A stretch of DNA of 64,000 bases from Deltaproteobacteria bacterium UBA4427 (GCA_002390675.1 DGPZ01000102.1:56356-120355); one strand, 5' to 3'. Shown: positions 20,520 through 29,625, numbered from the stretch's first letter. The notes: generated from the letters alone by a model not told the origin. Program-made: numbers and translations.

Positions 20520-22481
20520 CTAATTTAGGCGAACGAAGAGGTCCGTATGGGGGTTCCGCGGCAAGTCGGCATCAGCGCGACCGATCCCCACATAACCATC
20601 GCGCGAGACGCCGAGATGATTCGCCGGCATCGCCGCGTGATCCGAATGCGCCTCATGAATCGACGGGGCGTCGCCCTCGGCCGTGGGCTCAGCATCAGCC
20701 GCAGGCTCGCCCGACCTTTCGGGCGGTGATGTCGCCGCGGCCGACCCAGACGTCACGCTCGGCCCCATCGGGCCGTTCCCGCGCACATGAAATGGATGAC
20801 ACATAGAGCAAGGCGATGGCACCGTTTCGCCGCCCCAAGCATCCGCGCCCGCGTGACACTCGCGACAAACCGTAATGTCCGGGATCAAGATATCCCCGGC
20901 CTCATTGCTGACCCGAGTTGTCGGCTCCCTTAGAATCAACTCATAAGGAATCGAGTCCTTCATGGACCATTCGGGTCGCGGAAGCGCGCTGTCCGGCTCG
21001 GGATCGAAGACCGCTGCACCCGGGTGGCATTTTACACAGGCGAAGGGGGCGTGGGATCCGTGACTGAACACCGAGCCCGGCACCCAGATATCTTGGACTT
21101 GGACCGGAGCCACGCCCATCCCTCCGTCACTCGCTCCTCCCGGATCGAGTTCGTGACAGAGGTCGCAGGTTCCAGGACGTTCGTAGAAGCGCCGTTCCGC
21201 ACGCTCGACTTTGCTCTCGACCCATCGCCGAGAGAGTTCAGCCTCTTCCGAACTGAGTCGCGCACCTGGGCGCCGCATCCGGAGCCTACGCGGGGCCTCG
21301 GCATCCTTCACTTCGCCACTCAGCACGCGTGTAGCGTAAAACCCTCGAATCTTCGCCCTGATGTCGGCCGGATCCCCGTGCGGGGTGAAGCCCGGAGGAG
21401 CCGTGGCGTCGAAGTCGAGCCGATGGCAGTCCTGACAATGCTCCTCGAACACGACGGGCTTCATGTAGAGGCCACCCGCATCCGGCTCATGGCACGCGCC
21501 GCACTGGAGATATTGCTTCGAATCGCCGCGGCCGGTGACTGCCTTTCCGACATGACGAAGGTGACTAAATTCGAGGCCGGAGATCTCGACGAGATCGTCT
21601 GTGACATCGACTGAGACCGCCTCGAGAAGAGGGTTTGTCACGAGTGCGAGCTGGAAGGGCGGGTGGTCTTCACCGAAATCGCTCGCGTCCCGGAGCGAAG
21701 TCTCGGCGAGCTTGCCGCCGAGATCAGAATGGCAGTCCGAGCAAAAGCCAGAGCCGAGATCCGCTAGGTCGACCTGCCGGCCGCGATGTTCTAGATGGCA
21801 GGTCCCACAGTCGGCATTATCGAGCTCAGCCATCCTCATTTCCAGCGGCGAGTGCCGGCCAATATCGTGATGGCAGGTCATACAGTCATCATTCTGCACG
21901 GCCTGGAAGAACCCCGAATGACATTTCTGACAATCGCTCTCGACGTAGGCATGACCGCGGCTCACATCGCCCGTATTCCAAGGCGACTGAGCTGGCGACC
22001 AAAAGAGCGGAACTAACAGGAATCCGATCAAGATCGTGCCGATCGCGATCCAAGCCAGAGGGCGACGTGCAAAAATGCCGGATTCAAGGCCTAGCGTCGT
22101 TCGCTCTTCCAGTGAAGCACGTTCACTTTGACCTCGATCCGTCTCCTCGTATTCGAGCGCAACATCAACCTCAGCACCCTCTTCGGGTTGCAGTACCCGA
22201 AGTTCCCAAGATCCGAGCTTCAAGACATCGCCCGGGCCGATCCGCTCACCACCCGTCACCAGGCCATTGACGTTGACCTCTTGCCCAGCAGCGGCCTCAA
22301 CGTACAAGCGACCATCCGCCATGCGGAATGTCGCCTGATGCAGCGAGATCGTCAGCCCCTTGAGCGAGAGGTCGTTATCCGGCCCCCGTCCAACAAAGAG
22401 GGACTCGACTTCGATGTCGCGGTCAAGGCGGACTTTCTTGCCCGTTGGCCGCAACCGAACTTCTGTTAGGCGAACTTTCAT
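20520..22481 (-). CDS. FHA domain fused through one membrane helix to a decahaem cytochrome
   Basis: 653 residues. An FHA domain (about 1-110) has SLFVGRGPDNDLSLK, TISLHQATF, VNVNGL and GDVLKLGSWELRV. A charged linker and one membrane helix (PLAWIAIGTILIGFLLVPLF, about 139-158) follow. The remainder has ten CxxCH sites: CQKCH, CMTCH, CGTCH, CSDCH, CGACH, CQDCH, CDLCH, CVKCH, CRECH and CSMCH. With no signal peptide, the FHA domain should be cytosolic and the haem part periplasmic. FHA domains bind phosphothreonine peptides; here the Ser-x-x-His motif is altered (TISLH), so binding is uncertain. The ATG follows the TAA of the haem-b-like gene by one base, indicating tight coupling. A periplasmic electron acceptor for the haem-b subunit is inferred. 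Confidence 0.92.
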   Translation of the reverse strand: MKVRLTEVRLRPTGKKVRLDRDIEVESLFVGRGPDNDLSLKGLTISLHQATFRMADGRLYVEAAAGQEVNVNGLVTGGERIGPGDVLKLGSWELRVLQPEEGAEVDVALEYEETDRGQSERASLEERTTLGLESGIFARRPLAWIAIGTILIGFLLVPLFWSPAQSPWNTGDVSRGHAYVESDCQKCHSGFFQAVQNDDCMTCHHDIGRHSPLEMRMAELDNADCGTCHLEHRGRQVDLADLGSGFCSDCHSDLGGKLAETSLRDASDFGEDHPPFQLALVTNPLLEAVSVDVTDDLVEISGLEFSHLRHVGKAVTGRGDSKQYLQCGACHEPDAGGLYMKPVVFEEHCQDCHRLDFDATAPPGFTPHGDPADIRAKIRGFYATRVLSGEVKDAEAPRRLRMRRPGARLSSEEAELSRRWVESKVERAERRFYERPGTCDLCHELDPGGASDGGMGVAPVQVQDIWVPGSVFSHGSHAPFACVKCHPGAAVFDPEPDSALPRPEWSMKDSIPYELILREPTTRVSNEAGDILIPDITVCRECHAGADAWGGETVPSPCSMCHPFHVRGNGPMGPSVTSGSAAATSPPERSGEPAADAEPTAEGDAPSIHEAHSDHAAMPANHLGVSRDGYVGIGRADADLPRNPHTDLFVRLN

Positions 22482-22482
22482 T

Positions 22483-23319
22483 TTAGTGATACCAAAAAAC
22501 GACGAAAATGTGAACGATCAGCGCCGCGCAGGTCGCGAACGCAAAAGGAACATGAACGATCAGCCAGAGGTCAAGAAGCCCCTTAAATCGAACGTCGCGC
22601 CGAATCTGCTTCAGAAGTAGTTCCTTGCGCGCAATCAACTCAATCAGCTTCCGCTCTTGCTCTTTGGCCTCGTCGTCCAGATCAACCTCCGACGTTCGCA
22701 AGCTGCGAAGCGCGCGCGACGTCCCGCAATCAGCATCTTTCCCGGAGAGCTGGGACCGAAACGTGCCACCGATTCGCGTGTCATCTATAGAGGTCACGAC
22801 GGCATGCGCGTAGTAGTCGGGCAAGCCATCTGCGGCCATCCGACACTCAGAATCGATCTCGGCGATTCTCTCAAGCATGGCATCGAGTGTGATGTTATTC
22901 CGGTTCCGCGTCATGGAGGTCGGAACGAGTGCGTAGAACGCCACGCCAAGAATCCCGCTGATGCAAACAACGCACATCAGGGCATAAGCGAGCGTGTGAA
23001 CATTCCAGCCAAATTCGAAGGCCGAATGCAAAGGCACGAGGAAGAGCAGCCCCGTCCCTAAATAGACATGCGCCGAGACCCAGCCCTTAAGCGACGCGCC
23101 CGTCGCGGAGTAGCTCCGCTTGCGAATTCCTAGCCACATCAGCCAGAAGATCGTCGCCGCCGCGATCGTCCCAAGGCCGTAGCCAGTCCAAGAACTACCA
23201 CTCCGGCCACCCGGCGGATCGTCCACGACATAAACCACGATCGACAGAAATAGCGTACTAAGCGCCACCTTGAGATAGCGATAGTTCTGGTATTCAAGGA
23301 ATGTACGCGGCCCGATCAC
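22483..23319 (-). CDS. Membrane protein with two H-x13-H helices, predicted di-haem b subunit
   Basis: 278 residues with about five hydrophobic helices: VALSTLFLSIVVYVV, GLGTIAAATIFWLMWLGI, a third holding His84 and His98 (HVYLGTGLLFLVPLH), a fourth (ALMCVVCISGILGVAFYALV), and a C-terminal helix holding His256 and His270 (HVPFAFATCAALIVH). Two helices each with His-x13-His is the geometry that holds two stacked b haems in cytochrome b and NOX-type ferric reductases, although the sequence is otherwise not one I recognise. A roughly 100-residue charged, partly coiled loop separates helices 4 and 5. GTG 23319 lies 4 bases after the stop of the flavoprotein gene, with AGGG 9 bases upstream; the longer frame to 23406 overlaps that gene. 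Electron transfer across the inner membrane between the flavoprotein-ferredoxin and the FHA-decahaem protein is inferred. Confidence 0.85.
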   Translation of the reverse strand: MIGPRTFLEYQNYRYLKVALSTLFLSIVVYVVDDPPGGRSGSSWTGYGLGTIAAATIFWLMWLGIRKRSYSATGASLKGWVSAHVYLGTGLLFLVPLHSAFEFGWNVHTLAYALMCVVCISGILGVAFYALVPTSMTRNRNNITLDAMLERIAEIDSECRMAADGLPDYYAHAVVTSIDDTRIGGTFRSQLSGKDADCGTSRALRSLRTSEVDLDDEAKEQERKLIELIARKELLLKQIRRDVRFKGLLDLWLIVHVPFAFATCAALIVHIFVVFWYH

Positions 23320-23323
23320 GCGA

Positions 23324-26300
23324 CTAGCCCTGCCTTTCGTAAATTTCGTCGACGTATTCGCCGGGATCAATTCGCACAATCGCGCCGGTCGGACACGACG
23401 CAACACAAGCCGCGCGTGGCGCGCCGCTCTTTTTGGCGGGCAACTCCCGGCAGAGATCGCACTTCACGGCCTTCTTCACAGTCGCCGCTCCGCCTTCCGC
23501 CGGCTTCGCATCGCTCGCGGCCTTCTTCTTCGCACGCGAGGGGAAGAGCAGTCGCATCAAGAGCCCTGGCCCGGGCTCGTCGTCGACCTTGGCCATCTTG
23601 ATCACGTCGTAAGGACAGTAGGCCTCGCAGTTGCCGCACCCGATACACGTCTCGTCATTGATCCAGACTTCGCCGTTCGGATCGCGATTAAGCGCATCCG
23701 GTGGGCAGTCGGTCATGCACTTTGGATTTTCGCAGTGCTGACACGCGGTCGGGAGATGAAGCGCACTGCCCGCGCTCGTCATATACGTCGCGCCGGCTTC
23801 GCGATTCAAGCGAGAAACGCCGCCATGAGTCTCGCCGCAGGCTTTCTCACAATTGTCACAACGGACGCATAACGTCTCGTCGATCATCAGCAGATCCGTG
23901 GCTTCCTTACCGCCAGCCTTCTGCAGCCACATCATCGTGCCGCGACCATGCTGACGGCGCGCATCCGCAATGATGAATTCCTGCTCCTTCAGCTCAAGAT
24001 ATTCGCGAATCTCTCGCGAGCTTTCGACGTACTGAAGGATTATCTCGGTCGGGAAGAGCACCGTCTCGCAGTCGACGCCCGCTTTCGCGGTCGCCGTTCG
24101 AGTACGCCCGGGATGCAGCACTGCGAGTTCGCCGATCGTAGAGCCGGCGCGAACCGAGTCGATCTGTTCTTCAGAACCCTCGTGCTTTTTGTAGATCTCC
24201 GCGGTCCCGCGACGAATCAGATGTAGACCATCCGGCTCATCCCCCTCACCGAAGATCACTTCTCCAGCGCGATGCATCAAAGTTTCCGCGCGATCGGCGA
24301 GTCGATCGCGCGCAGCCGATTCAAGAGACGGGAAGAGTGTCGCGAGCGCGGTATTTACGTAGGCCGCGTCGATTACCTTCTTCACGTCTTCGACCGAACG
24401 CGTCAACTTGGTCATCGTGTTGCGCGGCGTCTCGATCACGATGCATTGCTGCGTCGTCGTCACCGTCTCGCCGCGGCGACGCCCCGAGATCAAACCATCC
24501 TCACCAAAGAACTGCCCCGCCAGACGCTTGGTTCGGCGCTCTGTGCGCAGGTCGTCAGGAATCGTCGGATCAGAGTTATCTAGATACGCGAGTTCGACTT
24601 CGCCTTCGATGATCGAGAAGAAGGTGTTGTCAAAGTCGGCGCGGCTATAGATGACCACCCCAGGCTTCTCTATGCGCACTTTCGACTCGAATAATAACTG
24701 CCGCAGCTGAACCATGGTGAGCGGCGCGAGCGTAGGCACCGCCTCCTGAATCCTCGCGAGATTTTCGCTGACGCTTCCGCCCACTTCTACGAATTTATTC
24801 GCGAGCACAGGCTCATCCGCGGGCTTCACGGATTCGCCGAGCACATGCTCTATGACCTCAAACCCCTGATTCATGCAGTTCTTGATCAGTGGGTATCCGA
24901 CCAGGGCACCCACCATATAAATGCCGGGAACATTCGATTCATACCGATCCGAAACGTCTGGAATCGCTTCCTTGTCCTTGCTCGGGAATGAGACACCTAG
25001 AGACTCAAGGAAGGAACGCGGCGGCGTAGCGCCCAGACGGCCTATGACGAGATCCGTATCGAGCCGTACTTCTTCGCCGGCCTTCGTCTTGAAGACAGCG
25101 GCATCGGATTCAAAGCGATCCGCGCTCGCGTGCGTGAGGTAAGCGATTTCGCCGGTTTTGATCTTCGCCTCGATGGCAGCCTTGTTCATTGGCTTTGCGC
25201 GATCGATCTCGTCGCGACGATTTACGATCGTAACTTCGTTGCCGTTTTCTGCGAGGGCGATCGCATTCTCGATGCCCGCATCGCCAACGCCAACGACAAT
25301 CACTCGCTTGTCTTCATACGCGCCGGGATCGTCGAGCTGATAGGTCACCCAGGGCTGGTCATCCCCGGGCACACCGAACTTCCGAAGATCGCCCTGCACA
25401 CCGATGGACAGAACGATATGCGTCGCGTCGACGGTCTTTGCGCCCCCCGGCCCACGCATCTCGATCTTGAACGCGCCCTTCTCGCCTTGGATCGAAAGCA
25501 CTTCCGTGGCCTCGACCAAATTCGTGCCCGCATTCGTCGCCGCTTCGCTCCACCAAGCAAGGACCTGTTCGCGAACAGCCTCTTCGAAGACCATCTTAAG
25601 GTCGCCCTGAAGCGGCAACTGCGGCGGCTCGGCCATAACGAGCTTGCCCTTCTGGTACTTCACAATCGTGTCGGCCAACACCGATCGCTCAAAGAGCGTG
25701 TGCTTCAGTCCACGCTCTGCTGCGCGCACGCCTGCGGCGATCCCTGCCGGGCCCGCACCGATGATCGCGATATTGATGCTAGACGGATCCGGCGGCGGCT
25801 CGTCGACAGACACAGGCCGCAAATGATGTGCGGTCGTCGGCTCAGCAACGCTCCCCTCGGCTGCGGCAGCCGGAGGCGAAGCGGGAGCGGCCGGGGATGC
25901 CAATTCAGAAGCCGGTGCCGGCTCGGCGGGCTCTGCAACCGGCGGGGCCGGTCCCGAATCTGCAATCGGAACGGCAGACGCTTCGACGGATCCTAGTTGG
26001 GTCGCGTCTACTTCGGGATCGGGGGTCGCCGAAGCCGCTTCGGCCGCGACTGCCTCAACCTCGAGCTTCAATCGAAGCACGACGCGATCTGCCAGCTGGA
26101 TCTCTTCGCCTCCGGCAAGCGGCGTGCGCTCCAAAATCTGGTTGCCATTCACCAGCGTGCGATTGACCTGACTCCTGTGGATCAGAACCAAGGTCTCGCC
26201 TTCCCAGACGACTTCCGCGTGCAGGCGCGAAATGCTCCGGTCGGCGAGTCGGATGCCGCAATTCAGACCGCGTCCGAGAGTGGTTGACCCAGCACCCACC

Positions 26301-26365
26301 TCGAAAACTTGCCCCGCTTGATCGGGAAGACCGCCCATCACAGTCAACGTGGCTCGGATCGACAA
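23324..26365 (-). CDS. FHA - FAD/NAD(P) oxidoreductase - dual cNMP-binding - four-cluster ferredoxin fusion
   Basis: 1013 residues, no signal peptide. Order: FHA domain (about 1-105; TTLGRGLNCGIRL, SISRLHAEV, TLVNGNQ); Pro/Ala linker; FAD/NAD(P) oxidoreductase (about 198-520; IAIIGAGPAGIAAGVRAAE and RVIVVGVGDAGIENAIALAE), resembling YpdA-type reductases because no CxxC redox pair is seen; two cyclic-nucleotide-binding-like domains (about 545-665 and 680-805), the second with an intact-looking cassette (GELAVLHPGRTRTAT), the first diverged (FGEDGLISGRRRG). The last 180 residues hold four 4Fe-4S motifs as in DmsB/NrfC subunits: CVRCDNCEKAC, CQHCENPKCMTDC, CIGCGNCEAYC and CDLC...CVASC. The TTG start has GGAGG 11 bases upstream. 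It heads a three-gene operon. Likely NAD(P)H-linked input of an electron chain with built-in signal control; direction and ligands are unknown. Confidence 0.93.
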   Translation of the reverse strand: MSIRATLTVMGGLPDQAGQVFEVGAGSTTLGRGLNCGIRLADRSISRLHAEVVWEGETLVLIHRSQVNRTLVNGNQILERTPLAGGEEIQLADRVVLRLKLEVEAVAAEAASATPDPEVDATQLGSVEASAVPIADSGPAPPVAEPAEPAPASELASPAAPASPPAAAAEGSVAEPTTAHHLRPVSVDEPPPDPSSINIAIIGAGPAGIAAGVRAAERGLKHTLFERSVLADTIVKYQKGKLVMAEPPQLPLQGDLKMVFEEAVREQVLAWWSEAATNAGTNLVEATEVLSIQGEKGAFKIEMRGPGGAKTVDATHIVLSIGVQGDLRKFGVPGDDQPWVTYQLDDPGAYEDKRVIVVGVGDAGIENAIALAENGNEVTIVNRRDEIDRAKPMNKAAIEAKIKTGEIAYLTHASADRFESDAAVFKTKAGEEVRLDTDLVIGRLGATPPRSFLESLGVSFPSKDKEAIPDVSDRYESNVPGIYMVGALVGYPLIKNCMNQGFEVIEHVLGESVKPADEPVLANKFVEVGGSVSENLARIQEAVPTLAPLTMVQLRQLLFESKVRIEKPGVVIYSRADFDNTFFSIIEGEVELAYLDNSDPTIPDDLRTERRTKRLAGQFFGEDGLISGRRRGETVTTTQQCIVIETPRNTMTKLTRSVEDVKKVIDAAYVNTALATLFPSLESAARDRLADRAETLMHRAGEVIFGEGDEPDGLHLIRRGTAEIYKKHEGSEEQIDSVRAGSTIGELAVLHPGRTRTATAKAGVDCETVLFPTEIILQYVESSREIREYLELKEQEFIIADARRQHGRGTMMWLQKAGGKEATDLLMIDETLCVRCDNCEKACGETHGGVSRLNREAGATYMTSAGSALHLPTACQHCENPKCMTDCPPDALNRDPNGEVWINDETCIGCGNCEAYCPYDVIKMAKVDDEPGPGLLMRLLFPSRAKKKAASDAKPAEGGAATVKKAVKCDLCRELPAKKSGAPRAACVASCPTGAIVRIDPGEYVDEIYERQG

Positions 26366-26729
26366 CCTGATTTACCCCTCCGGCGTTCCCCAGAGCGGAT
26401 CGCTCGGATAACGATATGGCGATTCTATGCGGGCGCGCATCGGAAGCAAAGAGATCCACGTCTATGAGCAACGCTTAAGCGCTCATTTAGAAGGAAGCTT
26501 TCGTCACTTAATCGCCGGTCTTTTATGGGCCGAGGAGCCAAAGAGGGTTCCGAGCCCGCGTTTTCTGCGCGGCGAATCAGGGAAGAACACGTAAGCAGAA
26601 CTACGCCGAAGTAATTATTCCATGAACTTTGACAGTCATCAGGTCCACTCGAAAAACTCAAGCGAACTCTCCGAAACGCCGATTTCTCATGCAAACCCGG
26701 AAACTTACCGCCTGTAGACTGGAGTTCCC
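26366..26729. other. Intergenic region between flavoprotein gene and ATPase remnant
   Basis: About 360 bases between divergent genes. Short frames here have no ribosome-binding site or recognisable content. It should contain the promoter of the minus-strand three-gene redox operon starting at 26365; no specific box is identified with confidence. Confidence 0.4.
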
Positions 26730-27487
26730 CTGTCCGCGCACCTCAAGTTCCTCGACTCCAAATGCTCTCCCTCCGACGCGAAGGCTCAAGCTCATCTTGT
26801 CCTCGGGACGCGAGCGATCAGTGACGCCTTCGCCGCAATTGAATCGGAAATCGCAGAGGGCGCTTCAAGGGTCTGTACGTACGGTTGCCCAGCAATGGGC
26901 AAAACTAGTCTCGCGCGTGCGCTTCCCAAATTGCTCGGCGACAAAGCGCGCATTGCACTCGTTCCAGATCCAGCCCTATCCGGGGAATCCTCGCGAACGA
27001 CCCTCCCCCTCGTAACCGTGATCGACCCAGCTCAAAAGGCCGACGAAAATTCCCTCGATCACTTGGATGGGATTCTCAGTTACCGAAGCGATCTGCCACC
27101 CCCGTGGTCCAGAGCGTGCCCCTCGCACGACTCGGCATCAAAACTGAAAGCGACGCGCTTAACGAAGGTGATCAACTTCTCATCTGGCGGCTCGATCGAA
27201 TCTAAACACTCCAACTTAAATTCGCCCCGCTTCCGCGAGACTGCGCTCCGCCATACACCCACAAGTATCTCAAGCGCACGAGATGCTAAGCGCCGGAACT
27301 CTTCAGCGCCCATGCAGCTTTGGCCATTCACACGTATACGGGTGGCGTACCTAGTGAAAGCTCTGCGTCCTGCGAAAGCATGTTACTCGAGGCAGCCGCT
27401 CAAAAATTGTCCGAACTCGACGCGGGTTTTATGCGAGGCCTTTCCGAACTTGGGCCGAGATCCAGAGCTTCGGCGCTTCACCATTAA
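26730..27487 (+). pseudogene. Decayed ExeA/GspA-like AAA ATPase
   Basis: A recognisable ATPase is broken by one frameshift and two stops. The first frame (from a CTG at 26730 preceded by GGAG) gives SAHLKFLDSK, LVLGTRAISDAFAAIESEI, a Walker A loop (GCPAMGKTSLARALPKLLGD) and LDHLDGILSYRSDLPPP. At the C-run near 27096-27103 the reading frame shifts by the loss of one base. It then continues VVQSVPLARLGI, LLIWRLDRI, stop TAA 27203, TLQLKFAPLPRD, stop TAA 27287, APELFSAHAALAIHTYTGG and MLLEAAAQKLSELDAGFMR, ending at 27487. The C-terminal AIHxYTGGVP and LLEAAA blocks are those of ExeA-type ATPases. The frameshift alone could be a sequencing error; two extra stops argue for real decay. No transposase remnants are adjacent. 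Confidence 0.75.
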
Positions 27488-27868
27488 TGCGGCCCCTGGC
27501 CGTCGCCCTGGCAGCATTATGTTAGTTGGCTTCGGCATCGTGCATTTCTTGTCCGACGACGCTTTGACTTCGAATTCAAAGGCGGAGCTGAGCCGAAGGA
27601 CCCATGCCCCACGACGCAACGGCAAAGCAGCAGCGTCCAGAACAACGTCAGCCGGCACCATCTCAATTCCTGACCTGGAACCGCAGCCCGGCGAGGGCAC
27701 TCCCCAGTTGGTGCTCTTTGAACCCGCCGGGGGTTTCCTTTCCGCAAATTCGCTTCCCGACTTGGAGTCGGCTGTGAGCGGTCTAGCATATTCTATTCTT
27801 CGTACGCCGCGCCTCGCATCTCTCACCTCGCATCCCGCGCACTTCCGCGCGAGCCAAGGAACTCAATC
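27488..27868. other. Region between ATPase remnant and acyl-CoA dehydrogenase
   Basis: About 380 bases. Frames run through it but none is supported by a start signal or familiar sequence, and it may include further ATPase-gene debris. The promoter of the downstream acyl-CoA dehydrogenase gene should be near its 3' end. Confidence 0.4.
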
Positions 27869-29608
27869 ATGAGCGCATATATGGGCGACGCCGTCCTCCT
27901 CTATCTCAACGAGCTGATCGATTGGGAATCGTATTTCAATTGGCGCAAGGGCGAGACGAGTGACCTTGAACTCGACCGAGCTGCATTGCAGGAAGTGCTC
28001 GAAACGGCCGCCGCCATTTGCGAAGAGCAGGAGCCTAAACTGCGAGCGGGCTGGGATGACTGCGCCCAACTCGTTAACGACGAAGTCATTTACCCGCCGC
28101 ATATCAAAGAGACCCTCGAAAAGCTTCGGGAAGCTGGCTTGGTCAGTTTTGGCGTCGAGGAACAATACGATGGGTTCGAACTCCCTTCCTTTGTTGCAAA
28201 CGTGATCTTGCAAATGGTTTCCCGTGCCGATGCGGGCCTGATGACCATTCTCGGCCTTCAAGCGGGCGTCGCAGAAGACATTCAAACATTCGGATCCGAG
28301 GAGCTCAAACGAGAGTTTCTTCCGCGCTTCGCTTCCGGCGAAGTGATGGGTGCCATGGACCTAACAGAGCCCCAAGCCGGCTCGGACCTCGGCGCAATTC
28401 AGACAAAGGCTACGACCGAAGGCGATCGTCACTTCATAGATGGAGATAAGATCTTCATCACGAACGGCGGATGCGAAATCCATCTCGTGCTAGCCCGTGA
28501 TGCAGCTAACTACGACGAGAGCAAGGGCACGACTAAGGGTCTATCCCTTTACCTGGTCCCTCGCACGTACTCCTCGGGCAAGAAGAATGGCGTACACGTC
28601 ACGCGCCTCGAAGAGAAGCTCGGCATCCATGGCTCCCCGACCGCCGCAATTCACTTTAATCACGCTGAAGGCTTCCTTGTTGGCGAGCAGGGCGAAGGCT
28701 TCAAGGCGATGCTGTCGCTCATGAACAACGCTCGGCTCGGTGTTGCGGCTCAGGGCATCGGCATCGCAGAAGCTTCACTCCGCACCGCACTCCAGTACGC
28801 GCGGGATCGCGTGCAGTTCGGTGTCCCGATTGCGGATCAGCCGCTCATGAAGGACCGCCTCGCACGCATGACCCTCGAACTCGAAGGCAGCCGTGCCTTG
28901 CTCTACCGCGCCTGTTCGTTAGTCGACCAGAACCACGCCATCAGCAAAGCGCTAAAGCGGACAAATGATGGTGGAACGGAATTCTCGGCCGGTGAACGAG
29001 TCGAAATGGAGGCGCTCTTCGAGCGCAATGCGACACGCATCCGCTTGCTCACGCCACTTGCCAAGTACATGGGCACCGAGGCCGCAGACTCGATCTCCCG
29101 GGATGCAATTCAGATCCACGGCGGACTCGGCTTCATGGCGGAATCCGTAGTCGGCAAGCTGCATGCAGACGCAATTATCACAACCATCTATGAAGGCACC
29201 TCAGAAATCCAGGTATCCTTCGCACTTAAGGAGATCGGCAAAGGTGCACTGGCCGTCGTCTTTGAGTCCCTTGAGAAGGAACTCAAAACATTCGATGAGC
29301 CCAAGCTCAAGGAACAGGCCGACAAGGTCCTTGAGGGCATGAACCTCATCCTTGGCGCTGCTGGCGCGCTCTTGGCGGACTTCAACTACGCCATGATGTC
29401 AGCCCAGTCGCTTGCCGAAGTCGTCGCAAGTGTGATCGCGGGCGCCGAGCTCCTCAAACAGGCGAAGGCGGATCCCCGGCGATTCGACTTGGCCGCTTCG
29501 TGGATTAGTCGCCGGATGAACGATCTCGAGGGACGCTGCAAGCGCATCAAGGAAGGCTCGACCGACCGCCTGGACCGCGCTCAAGCGATCATCTCGCTCA
29601 ACGACTAG
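27869..29608 (+). CDS. Acyl-CoA dehydrogenase, long form with C-terminal extension
   Basis: FAD-dependent alpha,beta-desaturation of an acyl-CoA thioester in fatty-acid or related catabolism. 579 residues, longer than the roughly 380-residue classic enzymes because of a C-terminal helical extension from about 460. Visible signatures: AMDLTEPQAGSDLGAIQTKA (FAD/substrate loop), NNARLGVAAQGIGIAEASLR, YARDRVQFGVPI, IQIHGGLGFMAES, and the catalytic-Glu segment TTIYEGTSEIQ. ATG 27869 has AAGGA about 8 bases upstream. The large-form ACADs of this type, which occur with steroid and long-chain catabolism, have varied substrates, so the substrate is unknown. It stands alone on the plus strand next to a convergent methyltransferase gene. 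Confidence 0.93.
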   Translation: MSAYMGDAVLLYLNELIDWESYFNWRKGETSDLELDRAALQEVLETAAAICEEQEPKLRAGWDDCAQLVNDEVIYPPHIKETLEKLREAGLVSFGVEEQYDGFELPSFVANVILQMVSRADAGLMTILGLQAGVAEDIQTFGSEELKREFLPRFASGEVMGAMDLTEPQAGSDLGAIQTKATTEGDRHFIDGDKIFITNGGCEIHLVLARDAANYDESKGTTKGLSLYLVPRTYSSGKKNGVHVTRLEEKLGIHGSPTAAIHFNHAEGFLVGEQGEGFKAMLSLMNNARLGVAAQGIGIAEASLRTALQYARDRVQFGVPIADQPLMKDRLARMTLELEGSRALLYRACSLVDQNHAISKALKRTNDGGTEFSAGERVEMEALFERNATRIRLLTPLAKYMGTEAADSISRDAIQIHGGLGFMAESVVGKLHADAIITTIYEGTSEIQVSFALKEIGKGALAVVFESLEKELKTFDEPKLKEQADKVLEGMNLILGAAGALLADFNYAMMSAQSLAEVVASVIAGAELLKQAKADPRRFDLAASWISRRMNDLEGRCKRIKEGSTDRLDRAQAIISLND

Positions 29609-29625
29609 CCAACCCGAGCCCAGGC

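Noticed and set aside
26895..27872. Plus-strand frame of 325 residues beginning with a Walker A loop
   Set aside because: Only the first part is protein-like; the conserved ATPase continues in another frame after a single-base shift. Treated as a pseudogene rather than a gene.
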